A DNA stretch of 64,000 nucleotides from contig WPIO01000096.1 in assembly GCA_009760855.2 (NCBI GenBank), positions 214,501-278,500 of the forward strand, given 5' to 3'. Origin of the DNA: Cristatella mucedo (taxonomy: Eukaryota; Bryozoa; Phylactolaemata; Cristatellidae). Below, one piece after another: positions 35,605 through 45,934 of this stretch (positions are counted from its first letter, which is position 1; the number at the start of each line of letters is the position of its first letter). Both the position numbers and the translations under genes were made by a program. A model generated the notes under the pieces. That model was not told the DNA's origin, made no database searches, and saw nothing but the letters and a program-made list of their open reading frames with translations.

Positions 35605-36035
35605 GGTATTTCTAGACTGTTGGATTCCGAAAAGCGGGTGGTACGATGCTTGGCCTGATGGGGTAGTATATCTGAAAGATAGGCTGGAGCCATAGAATGA
35701 AGGGACCTAAAAGTGAGCGACAAAACCTTGAAGTCAATCCGTTGCCTCACTGGTAGCCAGTGCAGGTCGGCGAGAAGTGGAGTAATGTGGCAACTGCGAC
35801 GCTCACGACAGACAAGCCTAGCTGCAGATTTTTGCACCAGCTGCAATCGCCTGATCGCACATGCTGGTAGGCCAGTAAGCAGTGAGTTGCAGAAGTCGAG
35901 ACGGGATGTCACGAATGCATGGACCAACTTGGACGTGGTATCTTTATCTAAACAAGCCCTAATTTTAGCAATGTTATGAAGCTGAAAATAGGCAGATTTG
36001 ACTGTTGCTAAGCAAGTGATCATCTTTAACGAGGC
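35605..36035 (-). mobile_element. LINE-B fragment: C-terminal RT-associated region
   Basis: Minus strand: 'SAYFQLHNIAKIRACLDKDT', 'AFVTSRLDFCNSLLTGLPAC', 'QLVQKSAARLVCRERRSCHI' and 'LPHQAKHRTTRFSESNSLEI'. Clean open frame matching the 46.2-46.8 kb copy. The 3' UTR is missing; sequence switches into the hAT at 35,604. Confidence 0.9.
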
Positions 36036-36384
36036 ATTAGATAAAGCAATTGATAAGTGAACGCTTTGCAATTGAGAAACGCTTTCTCGCTCAAAAAAGC
36101 TAATCGCTTGGCAAATACGCGACAATACGATCCGATAAAGCAGCCGTCTCTTGGCAGCTACGTAATCCAGACCTAATTAAATCTGCAGCTAACGAGTGGC
36201 CTCTGACTGAAAGTAAATTCTTGACATCGGCTTAAGACATGTTTGAAATGGACGTCGGTTAGGCTCACTGGCATTAAGCGGACCAATTTGGGTTTATTCT
36301 TGTATCGACACTTAGGATACTCTCTGAATAATTCTCTTGCATCTGCTAATTTTGTCTGATCTGCAATGTCTCGTATCTCCGTCG

Positions 36385-36500
36385 GTCGCTCCACAAAGCA
36401 GCGATGACTGCGCGAGGGTTGCACTCGAAAACCCTCTACTGCACACTCAAAGCCTAAGCGGGGCTTCGATGTACGCACGAGAAAACGTTGAGCAAGTTGC
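36385..36500 (-). mobile_element. LINE-A-related tail fragment
   Basis: 'gttgcactcgaaaaccct' and 'caaagcctaagcggggct' match 11,430-11,500 and the left end of the window. Confidence 0.4.
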
Positions 36501-36559
36501 CATGGTTTCGGGTGCGGACGTTCTCACCCTTCATTAATTAGAGATTTTGAAAAGTCTCG

Positions 36560-37100
36560 TCGAATGACTTTACTGCACCCGCATATTTTTTGATTGCTAA
36601 AGTTCTAGCTAGAGCAGCGGTTCAGCTTGAACCACATTATAGTAACCACAGTTTCTGCCGTAGTTAGTGACTCTTATAATGCCAAATATTTCAGCGACCA
36701 AGTGTTACTGTAAAAATATGTGACCAGCGACGCCGTTTTCTCTGTCGCTACATACTATGACTTACGGTATTGCTAGGCAGTTAAAGGCGAGGCTCACTGG
36801 CACAGCAAATTGGGCTGTGCTTGCTTTCTATGAGCACTTCAAGCCAATGCTACTATTTGGTGGAAGAGTCTTTTTAGCTATCGATGTGTACCTATTGTAT
36901 TGGCAATGCAGCACAGACAAATATCTGTGTTGCATTGCCAATACAATAGGTGTACATGCCGAACAAATATTCAGCTGTCTTGGTCAGCTGCAAGTTATCG
37001 ATCGATGTGGAAAGGAGGAGTCGCATGCTGGCAGAAAAGTCGAAGGAGGAATGCAAAATGAGGGAATGAGGACTTCCAGATCTTGTGAATCAAGTAAGGT
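36560..37100. repeat. unit-B copy of the 14.6-15.3 kb segment
   Basis: Collinear with 14,840-15,330. Contains an added inverted repeat at 36,887-36,955. Confidence 0.65.
36887..36955. repeat. long near-perfect inverted repeat
   Basis: Left arm 'cctattgtattggcaatgca' + 'gcacaga' and right arm 'tctgtgttgcattgcc' + 'aatacaatagg' pair over about 30 bases with a loop of under 10. The paralogue at 15,140-15,175 has only the left arm. Confidence 0.9.
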
Positions 37101-37149
37101 AGGCTCTTAATAAACTCTTTATTACCTTAACGGACTAAGTATAGCCATC

Positions 37150-37815
37150 GCAGCATATACAACCTTGCTAGTAAGTTCCTGTCTGGCTTTAGAGCTAATC
37201 ACTCCACAGAGTCAGCATTGCTTAGGGTATACAACGACCTACTTTGGAACGCGGACATGGGTAGAGTGTCTTAGCTTGTTTTACTCAATCTTTTGGCAGC
37301 TTTTGATACAATCGATCACAAAGTTCTTTTAGAGCGCCTCTCATCTCACCTGGGCATCACTGGCACTGCTCTGGAATGGTTAAGGTACTATCTCAATGGG
37401 AGACTCCAGAGTATTTGCATGCTGACCCTGTGCATGTCACCCCTAACCATATTATTCATTTTGATTGTTTTTCAAGCATGATTTTTCTTACTATTCAATT
37501 GCATATCACTTTGCAGCAAATGTAAAGCGCCTAGAAAGAGATTAAGTTCTCTGAGGGCGCTTTATCAAGTGCATTATTATTATTGACGTGAATGGATAAA
37601 GACCTTCCGAGGTACCTCTGAAATATGGGGTACCTCAGAGCTCCGTCATAGGTCCGGTTCTATTCTCGGTTTATACTTTCCCTCATGCTGATGTGATAGC
37701 CAAGCACAATCTAAGCTTTCACTTCTATGCGGATGACACTCAGTTGTACCTTTGCGTTGATCCCTCCCAGCCTTCGAGCGCCTCAAATTCCCTCAACTCC
37801 CTTGCTGCATGCATT
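37150..37815 (+). mobile_element. LINE-B RT fragment, interrupted by a second LINE-B
   Basis: Palm-domain region of RT: 'LAAFDTIDHKVLLERLSS' and 'ITGTALEWLRYYLNGRLQS' before the insert, then 'VPQSSVIGPVLFS' and 'FHFYADDTQLYLCVDPSQPS' after it. Frame broken. Ends at a microsatellite. Confidence 0.88.
37393..37588 (+). mobile_element. LINE-B 3' end nested inside another LINE-B
   Basis: About 195 bases of 3' UTR from 'tgcatgctgaccctgtgc' to (ATT)n. The host element reads 'ctccagagtatt|gacgtgaatgg' across the insertion. Any target duplication is at most a few A/T bases and merges with the ATT tail. Confidence 0.9.
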
Positions 37816-37902
37816 AATACATATATACATATACATACACACAAACACACACACACACACACATATATATACACGCATATATATATATATATATATATAC
37901 AT

Positions 37903-37961
<59 letters not shown>

Positions 37962-37962
37962 A
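37816..37962. repeat. (CA)n/(TA)n microsatellite
   Basis: Alternating ACAC, ATAT and TACATA tracts. Confidence 0.92.
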
Positions 37963-38221
37963 TTTACGTTAGCTCAGTCGCAAAACTCAGTCTGGTAACT
38001 AAATAAGGCTTGAGCCCGGTTGCAGTCGCTGGTTCTTCGAGCTACGATCAGCCGGTCGGCGCGTCGCGGGCTGAGCGTGACCTGTGGCCAGTGCCTGCTA
38101 GCCAGTAGCAAGAAGTCGCCTGGGGGGCGTGTCAGCCCTAAAAAAAGGCTTCGCTACTGCTTTTACGACGACGGTCTTTTTCATAGCACTGCTCGAGAAA
38201 CGTTGACTGCTGCGTTTTAAC

Positions 38222-38350
38222 TTTGGCGTATTGCAATACGCCAAATTACACGTATTATACGTATAATACGTTTAATACGTATAATAAGTGAATTATACGT
38301 ATTTTACATACAATTATATAATACGCATAATCATAGTATACGTATAGTAC
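38222..38350. repeat. cluster of palindromes (TACGTA-rich)
   Basis: 38,222-38,245 is a perfect 24-bp palindrome ('tttggcgtattgcaatacgc' + 'caaa') and 38,251-38,270 a perfect 20-bp one ('cgtattatacgtataatacg'). Further 'acgtat/atacgt' motifs follow to 38,350. Confidence 0.85.
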
Positions 38351-40440
38351 GTATAAGTGCTTCAGCTTTACGCACAATGTACGCGTCGTGTTGCTACCGG
38401 AGCCAGTGACCGGGACTGCGAGGTCACAACGTTGGTGTCATAAGTTACGGATTCCTAACTAGTTATAAATTCTAATTAAATTAGAAATTAGAAGTTAAGA
38501 ATTAGCCTTGTACTTCGTGCTCGTTATTTGTGTTTTGTGCTCCGCCGTCTGCATCGGGTGACCGCGCGACGACAGCAGGCGAAGTGACTCGCATCAAAAT
38601 ATGACGGTTGCCTCACGCCGTAGTGCAGTCTGAACCAACGGTAGACCTCGAAACAACGGGAGACTCAGCACCGCGGGATGCTTGTAAGTTTGAGCCGAAC
38701 GTTACGGAAGATAGGTCCCCCGGACTTGACGCATGGGTCAAAGGTAGGCGATAAAACTACACAGCATGCGCTATCTAGCATGAAAAAAGTATTTAGATGA
38801 TATTTTTGGTCGGCGGTGTCTCAGTTTGTTAGTCAGAAAGATTGGGTACAGAAATGTAGGTTATGTGCTAGTATCGGTGAAGCCCAGTTGGCAGCACAGT
38901 CCTCGAAGATGAGCAGGCTAGACGAGTGCCGATGGCGGGCATGCCTGGGCACGTACTGTGTGCAGGCGACAGCTACTGCTTTTCTGACGTCTACACAGTA
39001 CCCGATCAAGGATTCCTCGGATAATCACTTGCACTGAATTTGACTGAAAACCGGAGCGCGTAGAAACGCGCCACTTTCGGAGAGAGACGCGACAGACGTG
39101 AAAAACAGTTTAGCAACGCCATGACAAGGCGTTGTCGACTTGCGCGGGAGAGTCGCAACCGGAAGCCGAGCGGACGTCGACGCTCCGGCTCAGCGTGCCG
39201 TCAACCTTAATTCCCGAGGCGTTTGTGCCTCAATAAATAGAAGCATGGGACTCGCACGAGGTAATTCGGGTATGGCTGCATGACGAGCCGGAAACAGGAA
39301 AGCTGGTTTTAATAACGGCAGCCCCAAAAGAAAAAACGGCCACTGAAAGGTTATGTGCGACGTGAGAGTTCGATAGACCTTTTCTGGAAGCGCGTACCGT
39401 GTGACCTGAGCACCAGGTGCTGGCCCAACCGCTGACTTGCGCCGCCGATGGTGAGTAACCATTTTCCGAGGGCAGTTCTGGAGCCGAATGAGTTTTCTTT
39501 ACAAGGTACTTTCATCGGTTGTGAGAGTGAAAGTAGCTATACCTCCTACTTATGATGGTACATAAAAGTGAGAGACTTGCCGTAAACAATTCGAGTACGT
39601 TGCTGCTTCACGAGGCTGGTATGGAGGCTGATAAAGCATCACATCGTGTTACTATAGTTTAATGGGTTTGACAATAGAAGTGGTGAACATGCCGTTGCCA
39701 TTGGATACCGGTAACGACACGAAGTTGGCTTATGCATTGAAGGCTAACTTTGGACGTGAATCTAAAGTGAACCAGTGAACGCGAAGTGAAGAGCTGCAAA
39801 GAGGAGCGGAAGGGCAATACACTAAGCCATGCTGGCACTCCATCTATAGGTGCTATCGAAAAAGGCACAGCCATCAATCGAAGCTAAAGTGCTGCTGCCT
39901 CTCCTGCTAGAATTCTTTACGATGGCCTTAAACGACCCGTCTCAGAAGCGATACATACCGTGGTTCCATCGCTTACGAGTTTAATTTGTTCCTTGACGGA
40001 GCACGTAACTCAGATTACTCTAATGTCCCTAATGAAATGAATTGAAATGCCATCCGTTCCAGACCAGCTAAAAATGCTGCAATTGTTGTCACGCTTTTAA
40101 ATTATTAAGTGTACTGATAAAAAAGAATATGGTTACACAAATTAAGTAGAGTTTAACGCGATAAATGGGTTTTTATAAATTATAATGTGCAGCAATAACT
40201 TGGAGAAGGGACGACTTGGAAATGCTGTCAGAGTTGGAGGAAAAAGGTTGAAATGAATACCGTGTATCCTATTCGCAAATTTTGTTATTTTCGCCATGTT
40301 ATACTTAATTTAATCTGCACGGGTTTTCGATAAAAACCTGTCTGGTGAGGTTTGCTTCATCTTAACTCTTAAAGTGTTTCTTAGATGAGTCAGGAAAGTG
40401 CCATTAAATAGCTCTGTCGCACACTCACAATAACTATAAC
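38351..40440. other. no supported gene
   Basis: GC-rich to about 39.2 kb, then mixed. Open frames at 38,816-39,037 and 39,190-39,462 have no recognised domains. Sequence of unknown origin between unit-B segments and the Tigger relic. Confidence 0.4.
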
Positions 40441-40444
40441 GATA

Positions 40445-40690
40445 ATAACAATGCACTTAAAAAAGCGCCCTCAGAGAACTAAATATTTTCTTGCTACTTT
40501 ACATTTGCTGAAAAGGAAGCATGTTCGAATGGTGAGTGGTATCATGCTTGATAAACAGCATGAATAACATGGTTAGAAGTGTGATTAGTGGCAGCACGCT
40601 TAGTGTCAGCTAGCATAAGCAAATCAAGGACGAACCACAGGGACCCACTAAATGCTGTCATAAATAGATGCGTTTTTAAGTTCGCTTTAA
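40445..40690 (-). mobile_element. LINE-B 3' end, diverged
   Basis: Minus strand: 'gacagcatttagtgggtc', 'taaagtagcaagaaaata' and 'gagggcgcttttttaagt' then an impure ATT tail at 40,430-40,460. Confidence 0.75.
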
Positions 40691-40879
40691 TTACAGTCAA
40701 GTCAGGGAAGCTTTTCTGGGTGCTGCTATGGATTACAGCCTGAACGTTTTTCCCTCATCCGCAGCATTTAATTTTCCTGACTTGCTTCTTTCATTTTCCT
40801 GACTTCTATCTCCTCCATCTCACCGATTCCTATTTCCTGCAACCCTTGCACGTGCTATTGCCTCTGTAGCTCTTTTAGC

Positions 40880-42300
40880 TCAGCGATTCTCAGCTCCTCG
40901 CAGCGATGAGCTCAGTAATGTTGCCCCCGTTCACATTCAGGCCCAAGGACCGGCCAAGGAATACAATCTCCCTCACCACTGCTGCTTTGGATTCGAGTCG
41001 TTTAAAGTTCGTTTCAGACGAAACCTTAGGCCACAACGATTTCAACACAGAGGTCAAAATCCACTTTTTTGTAACACCCGGCCAGGCCATATAGATTTTT
41101 CTGAGGCATAGCAAGATATTGTAGTGGTCCTTACAGAAATCTCGAACGGGTGTTAGTGGGCTCGCCGTCCCTTCGAAACAATGGCGAAACAGATCCTTGG
41201 TGAAGAGCTTCTTGAAATTGGAAATCACCTGCTGGTCCATGGGCTGCAGCATAGGAATTGTGTTGGGCGGCAGGTAGAGAACCATCGCGAACGCGAACGC
41301 ATTGATTGTATCCTACTTGAGCTTAGCTGGGTTAGGCAGGTGCGACAAGGACGACAAGGGTCAAGGTCAAGGACGACAAGGACTCGAAGGGGTAGGTTTT
41401 TTCCGGGAAATATTTCTTAGCATAAGAAACAAAGACCCAGTCACCCAGTTCAAAGAGAACTGCCCGACTACCCACGCGCTCGTGTGCAGCCTCCATGTAA
41501 GCGGCAGTTTTTCTTTTAGAATCTTGTGTGGCAACAAGCTCCAGCTTTTTTCCGAACAATAAACGAGCAGTGGCTTAATCTTGCAGTCGCCGCTGGCATC
41601 GGCTCAGAGTGCGACGGTTAGCCTACGTTTCATATGTTTATGGCAAGCCGTTCTCTTATCCTCTGCCGCTATATGAATTTTCTTTTAGTATCTTACTCCA
41701 AAAGAGCCCTGTCTCGTCACAGTTGAAGACTTGCTGGAGTAAGAATCCTTCTACTGTTTTTAGTTTCAGCAACTATTTTGAGATAGTACTCAGCAACCTT
41801 TGTTTAAGGGTTCGCTATCTTATTATGCCTGACAATGCAGTTAATGCCAGCCCTCTTTTTAAAATTCAAGCGCCAGACCCGATCGTCTTTCAATGGCTTG
41901 TCCGATGCCTTGGCCGTTGAAGTGCCTGGGGTCTGTTGCATCGAAACAGCGTAAATAGCTAGTGCTTTCTTGCAGATTATAGCCTCTGTTGCGGTGTCTT
42001 ATGTGAGCTACGTCTTAGTGAAAAACACAGTCAGCAGTTTCTCAACTTTCTCAAGGATATGTCAGCTGTTAGTGAATCACTGTAACTCCCTTTGGCTGGC
42101 GTTATAGCCTTTATTGACTCCTTTAGCTTTAGCATGATGCTGGTCGTAGATGTGCTACGTTCATACTGCTTCGCTAGGTCGACTACTCGAACAATGTGGT
42201 CATGATTTTCATTAGTTTCTTTCTTTAATTCAACGCACCGCATCCGATTCTTCTTCTCAGCACTGTTCTTTGCTCTCAGTTTATTCGGATTCATGGCCGG
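40880..42300 (-). mobile_element. broken Tigger/pogo-type DNA transposon
   Basis: Minus-strand pieces of a CENP-B-like transposase. The N-terminal part at 42,031-42,294 ('VVDLAKQYERSTSTTSIMLK', a helix-turn-helix region) is followed by 'QQVFNCDETGLFWSK' near 41,720 (the D-E-T-G-L-F-W motif holding one catalytic Asp). The C-terminal part at 40,890-41,285 has 'LYLPPNTIPMLQPMDQQVIS', the diagnostic PPNT...LQPMDQ motif. Frames change at least three times. The segment where the middle catalytic Asp (LDNAPGHP-type) is expected, about 41,330-41,400, is a degenerate 'gacaagg' repeat. No terminal repeats found. Inactive. Confidence 0.88.
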
Positions 42301-42689
42301 AAAACCCTAAGTTTCGCAAAGTAACTGCAAGCACAGAACTGATTGTTCCACTGCGAGTTAACCGTATACGATGTACTGCAGGAGTCACCGGGAAATGGTG
42401 CTGTGTAGCTTCTTTGATGATTAGCGGCACGCAAGCACTGGCAATGCGAAAAAAGGTGCTCGACAGCGTTAAAAATTAATGGTTAAGCGTTAAAGGTTAA
42501 AGCTTGCAGTAACCAAGCAAGAGTACAGAGGGCCAACATGTAGCAGGAAGCTCAGTTTATTGGTTTGCCTTTTATGCAGATGCGCCGATTGTTATAAGCT
42601 ACGCACGGACATCTCACGCGCGATGGTACTGACTAAATAAAGTACAGTACGTACTTAGCTGTTCCTGCCATAGTTAGATTCACCATCAG

Positions 42690-42865
42690 AGTCTTTCGAC
42701 TTTGTGCGTCCAAACGCCACGATGGCTCAATCGAGTCTGCCCTTAAGATGCAGTCTGTTGGCTACCGAACGTTTACCGAAAGCCGCTTTGGCTGTGAGTG
42801 TGCTATACAAAACTATCCTTCGTAAAACCCACATAGTCTTTGTGGGTTTATGGAGTTACAGGCGG
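42690..42865 (+). mobile_element. LINE-A 3' tail
   Basis: Plus-strand match to the reverse complement of positions 1-130: 'gtctgttggctaccgaac', 'tgctatacaaaact', 'cccacatagtctttgtgg' and 'tggagttacaggcgg', followed by an A-rich run. Confidence 0.75.
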
Positions 42866-42894
42866 AAAAAAAAATAAAAATTACACTGAGCATG

Positions 42895-43145
42895 ATTTGC
42901 CAGGCCTGTGCTTGACGTCACATCCATATAGTCGGTAGTGTCTTGAAAAGGAATTTCTTTTCCTGCTTCATCCTTAGTGCCCTGAGCAAGTGCATGCAAT
43001 TTCTCTCTACGCCCTCTTGCTTGAGTCGCTGACACACCCATTCGCACTTATATATGTGAGAGTAATTTTGTTGCAACCGCTTAAAGAACGAGTGTAGCCC
43101 GGTAATCTGGGCGGATGTTGCAGTGTTCACTGTGACGTTCACGGT
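42895..43145 (-). pseudogene. possible decayed fibronectin type III-like exon
   Basis: Minus strand 'VNVTVNTATSAQITGLHSF' looks like the strand-D/E part of an FN3 domain (x-A-x-I-x-G-L-x-S-F). After a frame change comes 'VRMGVSATQARGRREKLHAL' resembling the V-x-V-S-A-x-T-x-x-G-x-G strand. If real it is a frameshifted exon. It could also be chance. Confidence 0.3.
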
Positions 43146-44089
43146 GCGATCAGCAGTGGGGTGTCTAAAGCTGGCTCGTAACCCGAATTTTAACTATTGG
43201 TTCAAACCAAAGAATCGGCCGAGAGGAGCTCGTATCTTGCAACAGCTCCCAAGTTGGGACACTCGTAAGTGAAGGTACCGCAATATGTCTGAGACGTGTG
43301 CACAAACATCTTACATAATAAGGATTAGGTTAGAGAGAATTCTGCTGTCTCTGCCGATGGAATGAAGCTGCAAGCTGATGTAAAAGCCTATGATGCTGCA
43401 ATTCAACCCGGTGATTGGATTTAGCTTTACAAACCTCAGGGGAACGGGTGTCTCTCAAACAAACTGTTGAGTTCACGGGAAGATTCATAGGCGGTTGAAA
43501 CTCGAGTTTTAGATGTGACTTTTCGCAACCGCTCTTCACCGAAGGCGAAAATTAATATTTAGCATACTAATTGCTTGTGGAAATGCAATGACCCTAGTCA
43601 TTCCACGCGGACCAGTGGTAAAATAGGTATAATTTTGGCAGCTCGAGTGACGGCGACGACATTCATCTAGCTAAATATGAAGTTAGTGCTGGTAAGCAGC
43701 ACATCATGGCAACGGGTTCTGCCCGATGTGTGCATGACACTGATGACGGTCTGCAGACAAAATCTAAGCACGACCACATATAGATGAACGATTGAATACG
43801 TCCAATGGAGGATGAATCAGAATGAGTGGATTTCATACCCGCTAGCATAAGTGCTAAAGCAATGCGAGCAATGTGGCTTTCAGCGATCGTTTTGAATTCT
43901 TTGAGAGGCACTTTAATATTTTTTTACATTTTTCCTTCACCATTTTTCGTACACAAGTGTTCATGCACATGCGAACATGACACTTGGTGTTTTATTAAAC
44001 TAAGTCTAAGAATCTAGAAGCAGCTAGAAGTTGTAGAAGTAGTAGAAAGTAGTAGTAGTAGAAGCTAGAAGTAGTAGAATCTAGTAGTC

Positions 44090-44960
44090 ATCTCGAAATC
44101 TAGGTGTCATATTCCAAAGCGACCTCTCGTTAGACGACCATATCAGCACCACAGTCTAATCTGCCTATTTTCAGCTTCATAACATTGCTAAAATTCGGGC
44201 TCGCTTAGATGAGGATACCACGTCTAAGTTGGTCCATGCATTCGTGACATCTCGTCTCGACTTCTGCAACTCACTGCTCGCTGGCATACCGGCATGTGCG
44301 ATCAGGTGATTGCAGCTGGTGCAAAACTCCGAAGCTTGGCTTGTCTGTCGTGAGCTTCACAGTTACCAGATTACTCCATTTCTCGCCGACCTACACTGGC
44401 CACCAGTCAAGCAGCAACGGATTGACTTCAAGGTTTTAACGCTCGCTTTCAGGTCACTTCATTCTTTGGCTCCAGCCTATCTCTCACGTTTACTCCCCCA
44501 TCAGGCCAAGCATCGTACCACCCGCTTTTAGGAATCCAAAAGTCTACAAAACCCCGTACAAACCTCAAATCCTTTGGAGACCGTGAATTTAGTTCGTATG
44601 CTCCCAAAGCCTGGAACTCCCTTTCGAACTGCGTCAGAACATCCCCTGACCTGACCACATTTAAAAAGAATTTAAAAACACACCAATTTAGGACAGCATT
44701 TAGTGGGTCCCTGTGATTCGTCCTTGATGTGCTTAGGTGTGCTGACACTGTGCATTCTGCCAGTAACCACATTTGCATGCTGACCCTGTGCATGTCACCC
44801 CTAACCATGTTATTCATTTTGTTTGTTTGTCAAGCATGATTTTACTCACCATTTAATTGCGTTTCCCTTTGCAGCAAATGTAAAGCGCCTAGAAAGAGAT
44901 TAAGTTCTCTGTGAGCGCTTTATCAAGTGCATTATAATTATTATTATTATTATATAAGTA
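44090..44960 (+). mobile_element. LINE-B 3' portion (C-terminal coding plus 3' UTR)
   Basis: Plus strand from 'aatctaggtgtcatattcca' through 'QLVQNSEAWLVCRELHSYQI', 'LHWPPVKQQRIDFKVLTLAF', 'LPHQAKHRTTRF' to the 3' UTR with 'gagcgctttatcaagtgc' and an (ATT)n tail at 44,935-44,955. Several frameshifts. Confidence 0.9.
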
Positions 44961-44964
44961 GTAG

Positions 44965-45925
44965 TTAGCTGGCACGAGCAGGGTAGCTGTATGATAGGTT
45001 GTATAGGCTCACATGACCAAATGTAGGTTACCTTGCTCAACGATTAATAGTGTAGAGATTTTTGGAAACACGATAGCCGAGTCTGTCGATTGGTTATAGT
45101 TGCTGATCTACTGGCAAGTACTAGCGTTCGTGCCATTATGGGTGTCTTTGTGGTTTTCAAGCTACGATGTAAAAAAAGAGTAATGGAAATAACAGGCAGC
45201 CGAACAGTGTAATTTCGGGTTTGCCTTTGACAGGTATGTGGCATAATGTTGATCTCTTGCAGCAACTTTCGGGGTGTTTGATTTCTAGCCTGACTATATG
45301 TTTAACCATTATGGGTTACTTAATGGCGAGTTGAATTGATTACAATAGCATTGTTGCATTATGGATTCAGAGAATTTCCTAGCCTCATGTCGTATTAGGC
45401 TATGGAAAAGCGATTAACATTATAATAATTGAACAGCACATCTTACTGGTTACTGATTTCTTCGATAGTATTTTTATGAGCCCATTCAGTTAGTATTATT
45501 GTCACTGAGCTATGTTCCTCTGGCTCGCATATATGGTCGTTATAAGAGATACAGCATCCCTGCTTTCTGTGTGCATGGATGATTTAAATCTTTATTTGAT
45601 TCCGGTTTTGAGCGGCTCTTGTATGTTTGGGAGTATTGATTACAGGATATAGTTTCTGAACTAAATACAAATTCCACTCTGCTCTGTCTTGAGCATAAAT
45701 GCTGCGAGAAGAGCACAACTTGCCCGAGTTTTGTGCTGAGCTTCAGCGAACTAACGATGACGCTCAAAATATTTTTCGTTGGTGTTGTTATAGTTGTAAC
45801 ATTGGTGTGTGGGATTAAATAAATTGTTTTCTTAATTTGGTGTCTCTCCAGTCTGGATAGGATAGTTGTTTTCGATCCTCTTGAGTCAGTTGAAAATCGG
45901 TGCCTTTAAAGTGATCACTCTCGTG
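44965..45925. other. no gene seen
   Basis: Short unassigned frames on the minus strand only. No repeat family recognised. Confidence 0.45.
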
Positions 45926-45934
45926 TTTTTTGTC

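Noticed and set aside
35487-36125. 212-codon minus-strand frame as a novel fusion protein
   Set aside because: It reads LINE-B coding sequence and then out of frame into hAT DNA; a junction artefact of two mobile elements, not a host gene.
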